A DNA stretch of 64,000 bases from an uncultured Anaerolineae bacterium. Lineage in GTDB: Bacteria > Chloroflexota > Anaerolineae > Aggregatilineales > Phototrophicaceae. The notes below the pieces were generated by a model. It worked only from the letters and a program-made list of their open reading frames with translations. It had not been told where the DNA came from and did no database searches. The position numbers and the translations under genes were made by a program. Positions 25,257-33,808 of this stretch are shown piece after piece. Numbering within the stretch: position 1 is the stretch's first letter; each line of letters begins with the position of its first letter. The stretch lies in the NCBI GenBank assembly GCA_938022205.1, contig CALIEB010000026.1:1-64000 (forward strand), in the 5' to 3' direction.

Positions 25257-26276
25257 ATGGTTAAACTCAAAGATATTGCTGAAACAACAGGGTATTCTAT
25301 TACAACAGTGTCGCGGGCTTTGGCGGGGTATAAAGACGTAAGTGAAGCAACCCGCCGCCATATTGTGGACATCGCCTTAAGCATGGGCTATCAGCCTAAT
25401 GCGGTGGCGCGCCAGCTGCGCAGCCAGAAAACAGACACCATTGGCATTATTATTCCCGCCCATGATAGTCGCTTCTCTGATGATTTTTTTAGCGAGCTTC
25501 TAATGGGCATAGGGTATGCAGCAGCACACAACGGCTATGACCTTTTGGTAAGCGCGCAAACCAGCAGCGACGAAATGAGCGCGTATCAGCGTATCGTGGG
25601 TGGCAATCGCGTAGACGGTGTGATTTTGGCGCGCACGCGGCGTAGTGACCCACGCATTGCGTATCTCAAAGAAGTGGGCATCCCCTTTGTGGTCTCAGGA
25701 CGTGCCGCGCCTGACGAGCCATCTGATTTCCCTTACATAGATGCAGATAGCCAGCAGGGCATCTATGCAGCGACACGTCACCTTATTCAGCTAGGACACC
25801 GCAACATCGGCATTGTGCTACCCCCTCTAGATATAGCGTTCACCCCGTATCGTCTGATGGGTTACCAGCGCGCTTTGCTCGAAGCGAATTTGCCATATGA
25901 GCAAGCTAACGTAACGTATGGTGACTTGCGCCGATTTGGTGGTCAGCAGGCGGCACATGCGCTGCTGACCCAGCGACCGCAGCTTACGGCAATTGTGGCT
26001 TGCAACGACGCGATGGCGTTGGGGGTTATGCAAGCTGTCGAGAGCTTGGGGCTAAGGGTTGGTGCCGACATCGCGGTTACGGGCTTTGACGATATTTCAG
26101 TGGCTGAATATGCTACGCCGCCGCTGACGACCGTGCGCCAGCCTATTCAAGAGATAGGACAGCGTCTTGTCGAGATGCTGGTTCATATCATTCATCGACA
26201 ACCGCTTGAGCATCCGCAAACACTGCTGTCGCCAACGTTGATTGTGCGTCAGTCGTGTGGGGCTAAGCAATCTTAG
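25257..26276 (+). CDS. LacI-family transcriptional regulator (second)
   Basis: The helix-turn-helix (VKLKDIAETTGYSITTVSRAL) starts right after ATG 25257, which is why I prefer it to the TTG at 25239 inside operator O2. The hinge region (NAVARQLRSQKTDTIGI) and the effector domain are typical. Two near-identical operators at its own promoter point to autorepression. The importer and glycosidase genes follow on the same strand without a terminator, so the whole run to about 35.5 kb is probably one regulon. The inducer is likely the imported glycoside. Confidence 0.93.
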   Translation: MVKLKDIAETTGYSITTVSRALAGYKDVSEATRRHIVDIALSMGYQPNAVARQLRSQKTDTIGIIIPAHDSRFSDDFFSELLMGIGYAAAHNGYDLLVSAQTSSDEMSAYQRIVGGNRVDGVILARTRRSDPRIAYLKEVGIPFVVSGRAAPDEPSDFPYIDADSQQGIYAATRHLIQLGHRNIGIVLPPLDIAFTPYRLMGYQRALLEANLPYEQANVTYGDLRRFGGQQAAHALLTQRPQLTAIVACNDAMALGVMQAVESLGLRVGADIAVTGFDDISVAEYATPPLTTVRQPIQEIGQRLVEMLVHIIHRQPLEHPQTLLSPTLIVRQSCGAKQS

Positions 26277-26291
26277 GCGAAAGGAGGTGCG

Positions 26292-26348
26292 TTGCTCAGC
26301 AGACTCATCAATAAACTTCAAGAGGTCTCATCGTCCGATTTAAGGTAA
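26292..26348 (+). CDS. Possible 18-codon leader ORF
   Basis: A strong ribosome site (AAGGAGGTG) lies just after the LacI stop, with no annotated gene at usual spacing. A TTG-started frame of 18 codons follows and stops 19 bp before the binding-protein ATG. It could be a leader peptide, or the site could be a leftover. Too short for any homology call. Confidence 0.2.
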   Translation: MLSRLINKLQEVSSSDLR

Positions 26349-26367
26349 GTGAGTAAAGGATTGAACA

Positions 26368-27672
26368 ATGCTTATTAAGAAACTGCGGTTTGTCATGGTT
26401 GCGCTGGCAACCACCGTGCTGGGCTTGGGGCTTAGCGCGCAGAGTTCAGGCGTGACGTTCCAATCGACCCAATTCAACGTGGTCGAAGAGAGCGAGCGCG
26501 CACGCGCCATTTTGGCGAATTTTAAGGGTGATGTTACGTTTGTGACCACAGAAGAGGGTCCGCTTATCGACATTTTGATTGCCGAAGGCGAGAGCGGCAC
26601 GGGCAGCACGGACGTGGTCGGCGCGCTGCACGGCACGTTCCCGTCGCTGGTTCGTCGTGACTTGATGTTCGACCTGAGTGAGCTGACGGCGAAGTTGGAC
26701 GAAGCCTATGATATTGCCGACGCTTTTATCGAGCTGGGCAAGATGGGTACGGCAGACTATCAGTACTACGTGCCGTGGATGCAAGCCACGTTTGTGATGG
26801 CGGCAAACGTTGAGGCACTGCAATATTTACCAGAAGGCGCAGACCTTAACAACTTAACGTGGCAGCAGCTTGCCGAATGGGGCAAGAACATGGCTGCGGC
26901 AACGGGTGAAAACAAGATTGGGCTGCCTGTGTCGGGCTTGTTCCATCGCTTCATGCAAGGGTACATGTTCCCCTCGTTCACAGGCGGCATGGTGACAGAG
27001 TTCCGCAGCGAAGGCGCGGCGCAAATGTTGGCGTATCTGCGCGATGAGCTATGGCCTGTGGTCAACCCTGAATCGATTAACTACAGCTTTATGAACGAGC
27101 CACTGCTCTCGGGCGAAGTTTGGGTGGCGTTTGACCATGTGGCGCGCCTTGGTCCCGCTTTTGCTGCGGTAGTAAACGGCGAAACCGACAAAGAGTTTGT
27201 TGCCTTTCCCGCACCGTCGGGTCCCGCTGGGCGCGGCTTTATGTCTGTCGTGGTTGGCTTGGGCATTCCCTTCACTGCGCCCAACCCTGATGGCGCGGAA
27301 GCGTTGATTGAGTTCATGCTCAGTCCAGAAACACAAGCGGCGATTTTAGCACAACTAAACTTCTTCCCTGTTGTGAGCAGCGTCAACTTGGATGACCTGC
27401 CTCCGAACGTGGCGGCGATTGCTAGCGCGGTCTCGGCGCAATCTGCCTCTGAAAATGCGATTGTTGCGTTGCTGCCCGTGGGCTTGGGCGATCGCGGCGG
27501 CGAAATTAACCAAATCTTCCGCAACACCTTCTCGCGCGTGGTGCAGGGCGGCGAAGCGATTGAGGACGTGTTGGCGAGCGAGGGCGAAAACCTGAACAAG
27601 CTGCTGTCTGAGACGGGCGCACGCTGCTGGGCTCCTGACCCCGCTAGCGAAGGCGCGTGTGTTGTGAAATAA
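26368..27672 (+). CDS. Sugar ABC transporter substrate-binding protein (second operon)
   Basis: A 434-residue binding protein of the SBP_bac_1/8 class with an N-terminal signal peptide (FVMVALATTVLGLGLSAQS). Typical features include a GEVWVAFDHVARLGPAF segment and the terminal AEALIEFMLSPETQ-like region. AAAGG lies before the ATG. It is the first transport gene after the LacI regulator. From the operon content, the ligand is probably an alpha-glucoside or alpha-mannoside such as glucosylglycerate. Confidence 0.9.
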   Translation: MLIKKLRFVMVALATTVLGLGLSAQSSGVTFQSTQFNVVEESERARAILANFKGDVTFVTTEEGPLIDILIAEGESGTGSTDVVGALHGTFPSLVRRDLMFDLSELTAKLDEAYDIADAFIELGKMGTADYQYYVPWMQATFVMAANVEALQYLPEGADLNNLTWQQLAEWGKNMAAATGENKIGLPVSGLFHRFMQGYMFPSFTGGMVTEFRSEGAAQMLAYLRDELWPVVNPESINYSFMNEPLLSGEVWVAFDHVARLGPAFAAVVNGETDKEFVAFPAPSGPAGRGFMSVVVGLGIPFTAPNPDGAEALIEFMLSPETQAAILAQLNFFPVVSSVNLDDLPPNVAAIASAVSAQSASENAIVALLPVGLGDRGGEINQIFRNTFSRVVQGGEAIEDVLASEGENLNKLLSETGARCWAPDPASEGACVVK

Positions 27673-27693
27673 CGCTATTTCCTCCTGTATTGT

Positions 27694-27717
27694 GGGGGTG
27701 GGGGCAACCTCACCCCC
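27694..27717 (+). terminator. Hairpin with GNRA loop between binding-protein and permease genes
   Basis: GGGGGTGGGG pairs with CCTCACCCCC (one G-U) around a GCAA tetraloop. It has no strong T tract, so it probably protects the upstream mRNA end or cuts down expression of the permeases. Confidence 0.65.
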
Positions 27718-27745
27718 TTATGAATAGCTACTGAAAGTTTTTGCG

Positions 27746-28879
27746 ATGAAATCTCAAAAGTGGTTGCCTTATTTATTGGTCTTGCCCACACTGTTGTACT
27801 TGGGGGTTTTCTTCGCCTACCCGATGGTGAGCGCGCTTCAGCTGGCAGTGCGTGCCGATGTAAGCTATCTGCCGCTACGTGTTGAGCCGAATGTGGCGGC
27901 AGCGCGTGGCGATGTGCTGGCGATGCAAACGGTGGTAGAAATTCTTGACCGCGTGCGCGGCGAAGAACTCTTGCCTAACGGACGCACACGCCCGATTTTT
28001 TGGTTTCTAGTGCGCGGCGAAAGCGTTAGCGGCGAGGTCGTCACAGGGTGGGCGAACCAGCAAAACCTCTTTGTAGAATCGCGCACGGAATCGACGCAAG
28101 CCCGTGTGATTAGCGGTGAATCGGCGAGCGAGTGGACGCTGCAGCACATCAACACGATGTTCAACGACTTTCGCTTTCGCAGCGCGATTTGGAACACGTT
28201 CCTGATGATTGTTGTTATTCTGCCTATCCAGTTCGTGCTAGCGATTATTATGGCGTTGCTCTTGCAAGCACAGCCGCGCGGCACGACGCTCTTTCTATAC
28301 GTCTACGCTATTCCGCTGGGGATTTCTGACCTTGCGGCAGGCTTGGTGTGGTATGCGCTCTTTACCCAACGCGGGTTTATCAACTCGGCACTGGTTGGGC
28401 TAGGCATTATTGACACGCCCTTTATCTTCATTGCGGCGGGGCGCGAGGGCTGGATTTTCTTGGCGATTGTGCTGGCGGAAATTTGGCGCGCTACGTCGAT
28501 TGTGATGGTGATTGTCGTGAGCGGCTTGCAAGCTATTCCGCGCGAATACATCGAAGCCGGCGAAGTGTTCGGCGCGTCCGTGTGGCAGCGCATTTGGACA
28601 ATTGTCCTGCCGCTGTTGCGCCCTAGCCTGCAAGTTGCCCTCATCTTGCGCACGATTTTGGCGTTTCAAGTGTTCGCAGTGGTGATTGCTATTTCTGGCG
28701 GCGAGGTCTTCACAGTGCTAGCCAATGAAACCTACCGTTGGTACGATCGCGGCGACTGGGGCTACAACAACCCAAACGTGGCGGCGGCATATTCCGGCTT
28801 AATCATGCTCATCTCTTTGGGCATTTCGTTCTTCTATTTGCGTGCTGTACGCACACAAGAGGAGGTGGCTAAGGCATGA
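27746..28879 (+). CDS. Sugar ABC transporter permease, MalF type
   Basis: A MalF/UgpA-like permease. The first helix (WLPYLLVLPTLLYLGVFFAYPMVSALQLA) is followed by an external loop of about 100 residues, longer than usual, before NTFLMIVVILPIQFVLAI. The EAA loop EYIEAGEVFGASVWQRIWTI is present, with Gly where most have Ala. It overlaps the next permease gene by 4 bp (ATGA), showing translational coupling. Confidence 0.92.
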   Translation: MKSQKWLPYLLVLPTLLYLGVFFAYPMVSALQLAVRADVSYLPLRVEPNVAAARGDVLAMQTVVEILDRVRGEELLPNGRTRPIFWFLVRGESVSGEVVTGWANQQNLFVESRTESTQARVISGESASEWTLQHINTMFNDFRFRSAIWNTFLMIVVILPIQFVLAIIMALLLQAQPRGTTLFLYVYAIPLGISDLAAGLVWYALFTQRGFINSALVGLGIIDTPFIFIAAGREGWIFLAIVLAEIWRATSIVMVIVVSGLQAIPREYIEAGEVFGASVWQRIWTIVLPLLRPSLQVALILRTILAFQVFAVVIAISGGEVFTVLANETYRWYDRGDWGYNNPNVAAAYSGLIMLISLGISFFYLRAVRTQEEVAKA

Positions 28880-29736
28880 ACGCGCTCAAACGCCGTGACC
28901 TTCCTGAAGAGCAGCGACGCGCGTTACGGCGGCAGCTCTTGCGTCGCAGCGGTGTCTATGTCGCTGCTATTGTGCTTTGCCTGTGGATTTTAATCCCTAT
29001 TTGGCTGATTGCGACGATGGCCTTTAGCACGCCTGCTGATGTGCGTGCTTTTCCGAAGCCATTTTTCCCCAACCCTATTTCAACAGATACTATCACGTTC
29101 TTCTTGAATGCTGAAGGCATCCTCAGCTCCACAGCGAACAGCATCATTGTGGCGATGCTGACGTTTATCTTGTCGACGATTGTGGCGACCCCTGCAGGCT
29201 ATGCAATTTCGCGCTTTGTCTTTCGTGGGCGTGATGCTATTCGTTTGGGCATTCTTTCGGTGCGTGCCTTTCCGATTGTTATTTTGGCGGTGCCGCTGGC
29301 GATAACGTTCATTAATTTGGGCATCTATGATAACGTGTTCAGCCTTGCGCTGCTGCACACGGCTTTGGTGCTGCCTACGTCGGTGCTGGTGATTGCCAGC
29401 GTGTTCGCTAGCGTCCCGTACGAGCTGGAAGAGGCGGCGCAGGTCTTCGGTTGCACGCCGTTCGAAGCGTTCTTTCGTGTCGTCATTCCACTAACGTTGC
29501 CCGGCATTGCGGCGGCAGGCGTGTTTGCCTTCGTCACGTCGTGGAACGAAGTGTTCGCGGCGGTGCTGCTCACGCTAACCAATCGTACGCTGCCGGCGCA
29601 AATTCTTTTCTCGCTCAACAAAGCCAGTGACCCATTCAAGTTTGCGGGTGGGTTCTTCATGCTGGTGCCGTCGCTTATTTTCATTTTCTTCATTCGTCGG
29701 TATCTGTTTAACATGTGGGGACAGATAAGCAAATAG
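28876..29736 (+). CDS. Sugar ABC transporter permease, MalG type
   Basis: A 286-residue MalG/UgpE-like permease of normal length. Six helices and the EAA loop ELEEAAQVFGCTPFEAFFRV are visible, and the C-terminus RRYLFNMWGQISK is of the common type. It overlaps the MalF-type gene upstream, and the ATPase follows 10 bp downstream. Confidence 0.93.
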   Translation: MNALKRRDLPEEQRRALRRQLLRRSGVYVAAIVLCLWILIPIWLIATMAFSTPADVRAFPKPFFPNPISTDTITFFLNAEGILSSTANSIIVAMLTFILSTIVATPAGYAISRFVFRGRDAIRLGILSVRAFPIVILAVPLAITFINLGIYDNVFSLALLHTALVLPTSVLVIASVFASVPYELEEAAQVFGCTPFEAFFRVVIPLTLPGIAAAGVFAFVTSWNEVFAAVLLTLTNRTLPAQILFSLNKASDPFKFAGGFFMLVPSLIFIFFIRRYLFNMWGQISK

Positions 29737-29746
29737 GGGTTTGCAC

Positions 29747-30859
29747 ATGGCACGCATTTTGATTGAGAACGCGGTAAAGAAGTTTGGGGACTTTGTGGCG
29801 GTTGACAACGTCAACCTTGAGATAGAAGACCAAGAGTTTGTCGTGTTGCTGGGGCCAAGTGGCTGCGGTAAAACGACATTGCTGCGAGCGGTGGCTGGCT
29901 TGGGCATGTTAGACGATGGGCGCATTCTGATTGGTGAGCGTGACGTAACTTACCTGCCGCCGCGCGACCGCGACATTTCGATGGTGTTCCAGAGCTATGC
30001 TATCTTCCCGCACATGAAAGTTTACGACAACATCGCTTTCGGGCTACGTATGCAAAAAGCCCCCAAGAAAATTATCGAAGAGCGCGTTGCGGAAGTGGCG
30101 GAGCTTCTGCACATTGAGACGATGCTTGACCGCTACCCGTCGCAAATGAGCGGCGGGCAGCGACAGCGCATTGCGGTGGCGCGTGCGTTGGCGGTGGAGT
30201 CAAAGGTGTTGCTCATGGATGAACCATTGAGCAACCTTGACGCGCTGCTGCGTTTAGAGATGCGTGCTGAGCTAAAGACGTTGCTAGCGCGCTTGGCGAC
30301 CACCACGATTTATGTGACGCACGACCAAATCGAAGCCTTGAGCATGGGCGACCGCATTGCCGTGATGAAGAATGGCAGGATTTTGCAATATGATCATCCT
30401 ACCCGCGTTTATGATCGCCCAGCGCATCATTTTGTAGGTGGTTTTATTGGCAATCCACCGATGAACTTTTTGCCTGCGTTGGTTGAAAAGCACGAGGGCA
30501 AGCTCACGGCACGTATTGGCACGTTTAGGATTACGCCTGAAGCGATGCTTAATTCCGCGCTGCAAGCCTATGAAGGCAAGCAAGTTATCATGGGCATTCG
30601 TGCCGAAAACATGGAAGCTCTATCGATACCCGCAGATGACGCGCTAGAAGTGGAGGTGATGGTGCTTGAACCTTTGGGAGCGCAAAACCTGTTAACTATT
30701 CACGTGGGACAAGAGACGCTTAAGGTTTCAACACATCCAGACTTTACGGCGAAAATGGGGCAAAAAATTTGGCTGCGCTTCCCAAGCAGTAAAATCCGCT
30801 GGATGGACAAAGACAGCGGGCGCGCTATTGTGCCTGACCTCGAGAAGGTTATGGCGTGA
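29747..30859 (+). CDS. Sugar ABC transporter ATPase, MsmX/UgpC type
   Basis: A cytoplasmic ABC ATPase. Walker A (GPSGCGKTT), the signature (MSGGQRQRIAVARAL), Walker B (VLLMDEPLSNLD) and the switch His (VTHDQ) are all intact. A C-terminal OB-fold regulatory domain (about 235-370) marks the MsmX/UgpC/MalK group. AGGGG precedes ATG 29747. It is the only importer ATPase in the window, and MsmX-type ATPases often serve several sugar importers, so it may also power the sugar importer at 19.5-24 kb. Confidence 0.95.
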   Translation: MARILIENAVKKFGDFVAVDNVNLEIEDQEFVVLLGPSGCGKTTLLRAVAGLGMLDDGRILIGERDVTYLPPRDRDISMVFQSYAIFPHMKVYDNIAFGLRMQKAPKKIIEERVAEVAELLHIETMLDRYPSQMSGGQRQRIAVARALAVESKVLLMDEPLSNLDALLRLEMRAELKTLLARLATTTIYVTHDQIEALSMGDRIAVMKNGRILQYDHPTRVYDRPAHHFVGGFIGNPPMNFLPALVEKHEGKLTARIGTFRITPEAMLNSALQAYEGKQVIMGIRAENMEALSIPADDALEVEVMVLEPLGAQNLLTIHVGQETLKVSTHPDFTAKMGQKIWLRFPSSKIRWMDKDSGRAIVPDLEKVMA

Positions 30860-30860
30860 G

Positions 30861-32624
30861 ATGTATAGGCTGACAGCGGGAGACAAGCCTATCGATTTTG
30901 GTCGGCATGGTATGTGTGGCTGTTTGACGCATGAAGGACGCTTTGTCGCTCTCAATGCTTACCACGATATCCATGGCTTTGTGACGGTTACGAGCGCGCC
31001 ACCTTTCCCCGACACTGACCGCTATGACAGCGAACGCGTGCGTGCTTATCGGCGCGCTTTGCTGACGCAAGAGGGTTTTGGGCTGGTGTTTGACGTGCCG
31101 ATTGTGTCGCGGCAAGTGATTTATACGGCGGCAGGTGTGCCGCTGCTGCGCCTAGCGTTGGCGGATGGCACGATTGCGCTTTGCCAAACGCGCGTTGAAG
31201 ATAATTTAGGCGTGGTACAAACGTGGCAGTTCTCCCAGCCAACGGCGTGTCGTTATGACGGCAGCGCGTGGCTCCAGCGATTTCCGTACGTGCAGCTCAC
31301 GGAAGGCGGGGTGTTGCCTCCTGTGAGCGTGCAGAGTCATGTGTGGGCTGCGCAAGAAGGAGTGGGCATCGTAAACGACGCGTTGCCTTACGCGCTTTGT
31401 GTTGGAGCGCATGGCTTAGAGCTTTGCGCTAATGTCGATGGCAGCGTGACGTGGTGTGGACAGCACGCGCCGACAAGCGCGTTTGTTCTGTGGATTGGCA
31501 TGGGGCAAACGCCTGAAGAAGCACGTGCTGCTTTAAGTAGTTTGCAAGCCGTGCCGCTACAGCAGCTTAGCGAAACAACGCAGCTGCCTGCTGACGATGT
31601 GCTGCTGGCGCGTGCCTATGCGTATGGCGCGCTTTGCACCGTGCCAGTAGGAGACCAGCGCGTTTGCCTAATAACCGACCACATGATTTTGCCGCTTTCG
31701 TGGAACAGAGATGCCTATTACATGGCGCGGCTGCTCTTGTGCGACCGAACGGGTTACGAGACGGTGTGGCGGCATTTGCTTTGGATGTTCGAAACGGTCG
31801 AGCGCGTGAACGGCTTGTGGGGACGTTCCTATCTTGCAAACGGTCGCGTAAAAGACAAAGGCTTCCAGCTTGACCAGCAGCTTTTCCCGCTGTTGGAGCT
31901 GGCAGAGTACGTAGCGATAACCGATGATGTTGCGCTGCTTGCGAGGTTGACAAGTTATATTAGGTTAATTTTTGCGCACCTAGAGGCGTATCGTGCGCCG
32001 CACGCGCTGCTTTACGCGACTGAAGAAACGCCTGCTGATGACCCTATCGCGCTGCCGTACCCACTCTCAAGCCACGTGCTGTTGTGGCGGGTGCTAGATG
32101 CCTTCACGCGCTTGGGGTTTGCCAAATTTTTGCCGCACACGCCTGAAGCTGTCGCGGAGAGCATCGCCGAGTATTTTGTGATGGAGCGTGATGGCGTACG
32201 CTTGTACGCTTATGCAACCGACGGCAAAGGGCAGCATCACGCTTATCACGATGCCAATGACATGCCTTTGGCACTAATGCCTGTTTGGGGCTTTTGTGCG
32301 CCTGATGACCCGTTGTGGCGTGCTACGATAGATTTTGCCTTTTCTGAAGCAAACGTGGGTGGCTTTTACGATGGTGTACTGGGGTCGGTGCATACGCCGG
32401 CACCTTGGACGTTGGGGGATTTGCAAGCGTTGATTGTGGCGCGGGTGCTGCGCGACGAGGCGCGCGAGGTGAGCGCGTTGGCACGCTTGCAACGCGCGGC
32501 ACAGTGGGACGGTGCGCTCCCCGAAGCGTATGACCCTCGCACTGGCGAGGTTGTGTCGCGTCATTGGTTTTTGTGGGCAAATGCCGCCTATGCGTGCATA
32601 CAACGAGGAGTTTTTGACCTGTGA
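30861..32624 (+). CDS. Six-hairpin (alpha/alpha6) glycosidase, GH125/GH15-like
   Basis: A 587-residue cytoplasmic protein. The N-terminal ~240 residues look like a beta-sandwich, and the rest is an (alpha/alpha)6 barrel. Landmarks are LPLSWNRDAYYMARLLL, DKGFQLDQQLFPLLEL and, near the end, LPEAYDP...SRHWFLWANA, which resembles the C-terminal acid motif of GH125 exo-alpha-mannosidases and related clans. The exact family is not certain. No signal peptide is seen, so it acts on imported sugar. I start at ATG 30861, one base past the ATPase stop. It overlaps the next gene by GTGA. Confidence 0.75.
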   Translation: MYRLTAGDKPIDFGRHGMCGCLTHEGRFVALNAYHDIHGFVTVTSAPPFPDTDRYDSERVRAYRRALLTQEGFGLVFDVPIVSRQVIYTAAGVPLLRLALADGTIALCQTRVEDNLGVVQTWQFSQPTACRYDGSAWLQRFPYVQLTEGGVLPPVSVQSHVWAAQEGVGIVNDALPYALCVGAHGLELCANVDGSVTWCGQHAPTSAFVLWIGMGQTPEEARAALSSLQAVPLQQLSETTQLPADDVLLARAYAYGALCTVPVGDQRVCLITDHMILPLSWNRDAYYMARLLLCDRTGYETVWRHLLWMFETVERVNGLWGRSYLANGRVKDKGFQLDQQLFPLLELAEYVAITDDVALLARLTSYIRLIFAHLEAYRAPHALLYATEETPADDPIALPYPLSSHVLLWRVLDAFTRLGFAKFLPHTPEAVAESIAEYFVMERDGVRLYAYATDGKGQHHAYHDANDMPLALMPVWGFCAPDDPLWRATIDFAFSEANVGGFYDGVLGSVHTPAPWTLGDLQALIVARVLRDEAREVSALARLQRAAQWDGALPEAYDPRTGEVVSRHWFLWANAAYACIQRGVFDL

Positions 32625-33805
32625 ACTGGCAAGAGGCATGTGCCGACGTGCTGCGCGGCAATCAAATCACGAGCAAAGGGTTTCGCTACACACGCCCGGC
32701 ACCCCACGTTTATGAGCAACAATGGTTGTGGGATTCTTGCTTTCATGCGGTTGTTTATCGCTGGTTTGACCCTGAGATGGCGTGGGACGAGCTAGCGAGC
32801 GTGGTCCATGCACAAGTACAAACAGGCGCGGATACAGGCATGATACCGCATATGACCTATTGGCAGGGCGGTGGGACAGTGCTTTGGCGCGAGGACACGC
32901 ATAGTGACATCACGCAGCCGCCCCTCATTGCGACAGCGGCGCACCTTGTTCACGCCAAAGCTCCTGATACGGAAAGACTGCGCGGGCTGTATGCGCCGCT
33001 GTGTGCTTATCATGATTGGTTTGCGCGTCGCCGCGACCCCGACCAAGACGGATTGGTTATGCTACTACACCCTTGGGAGTCGGGATGGGATGCCTCGCCG
33101 CGTTGGGACGTGCCGATGGGGCTGAACAAGCCGACGAACGAAGCATCAAAAGCGGCACGCCACGCGCTTGTCAAGACGCTGCACGCGCACGATATGGACG
33201 CGGTGCGCTTGCAAGCGTTGGATGTTTTTGCCGTCGAGCCGTCGGATTTTAACGCTATTCGCGCCGCCGACCTTGAGGCGTTGGCTGACATTGCCGCCTT
33301 GCTTGGCGAAGACAGCACACGCTGGCGTGAGGAGGCACAGCGCGTACAGCAGGCGGTGCGCGAGAAACTGGTGCGTGCGGATGGTGTGTGTGACCTTATG
33401 GGGGCGGACGAAACGCCGCTGGTTTCGCCTAGTGCTGCCCAGTTTGTGTTGTTGTTTGGTGGTTGCGTGACACAAGCACAGGCAGAACAGCTGGTGTTGC
33501 GCTTGCAATCCGCTGATTTTTGGACGCGCTATCCTGTTAGCACGGTTGCCAGCACACATCCTGACTTTGACCCCAGCAGCTATTGGCGCGGTAACGTTTG
33601 GCTGAGCGTTAATTGGCTGATTTGGCGTGGTCTAAAACGCTATGGCTATGATAGTATGGCACAGGAGCTGGCAGCGCGCACCGCCGAGTTGGTCGAAAGG
33701 CACGGTTTTCACGAGTATTTTAACGCGGTTACGGGTGAGGGGTACGGTCCTGCGCTGCAAAGCTGGACGACACTTATATTGGACATGCTGAACGAGGGGC
33801 AATAA
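32621..33805 (+). CDS. GH63-like glycoside hydrolase, mannosylglycerate/glucosylglycerate hydrolase type
   Basis: A 394-residue protein that matches the small bacterial GH63 group (MGH1-like) acting on mannosylglycerate or glucosylglycerate. Readable landmarks are QQWLWDSCFHAVVYRWFDPE, GMIPHMTYW, the HPWESGWDASPRW substrate-site motif, YWRGNVWLSVNWLIWRGL and HEYFNAVTGEGYGP. It has no signal peptide. It starts with GTG overlapping the upstream stop, with GAGGAG upstream, and is followed by the GH13_18 gene after 3 bp. The substrate is inferred from family and neighbours. Confidence 0.85.
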   Translation: MNWQEACADVLRGNQITSKGFRYTRPAPHVYEQQWLWDSCFHAVVYRWFDPEMAWDELASVVHAQVQTGADTGMIPHMTYWQGGGTVLWREDTHSDITQPPLIATAAHLVHAKAPDTERLRGLYAPLCAYHDWFARRRDPDQDGLVMLLHPWESGWDASPRWDVPMGLNKPTNEASKAARHALVKTLHAHDMDAVRLQALDVFAVEPSDFNAIRAADLEALADIAALLGEDSTRWREEAQRVQQAVREKLVRADGVCDLMGADETPLVSPSAAQFVLLFGGCVTQAQAEQLVLRLQSADFWTRYPVSTVASTHPDFDPSSYWRGNVWLSVNWLIWRGLKRYGYDSMAQELAARTAELVERHGFHEYFNAVTGEGYGPALQSWTTLILDMLNEGQ

Positions 33806-33808
33806 GGC

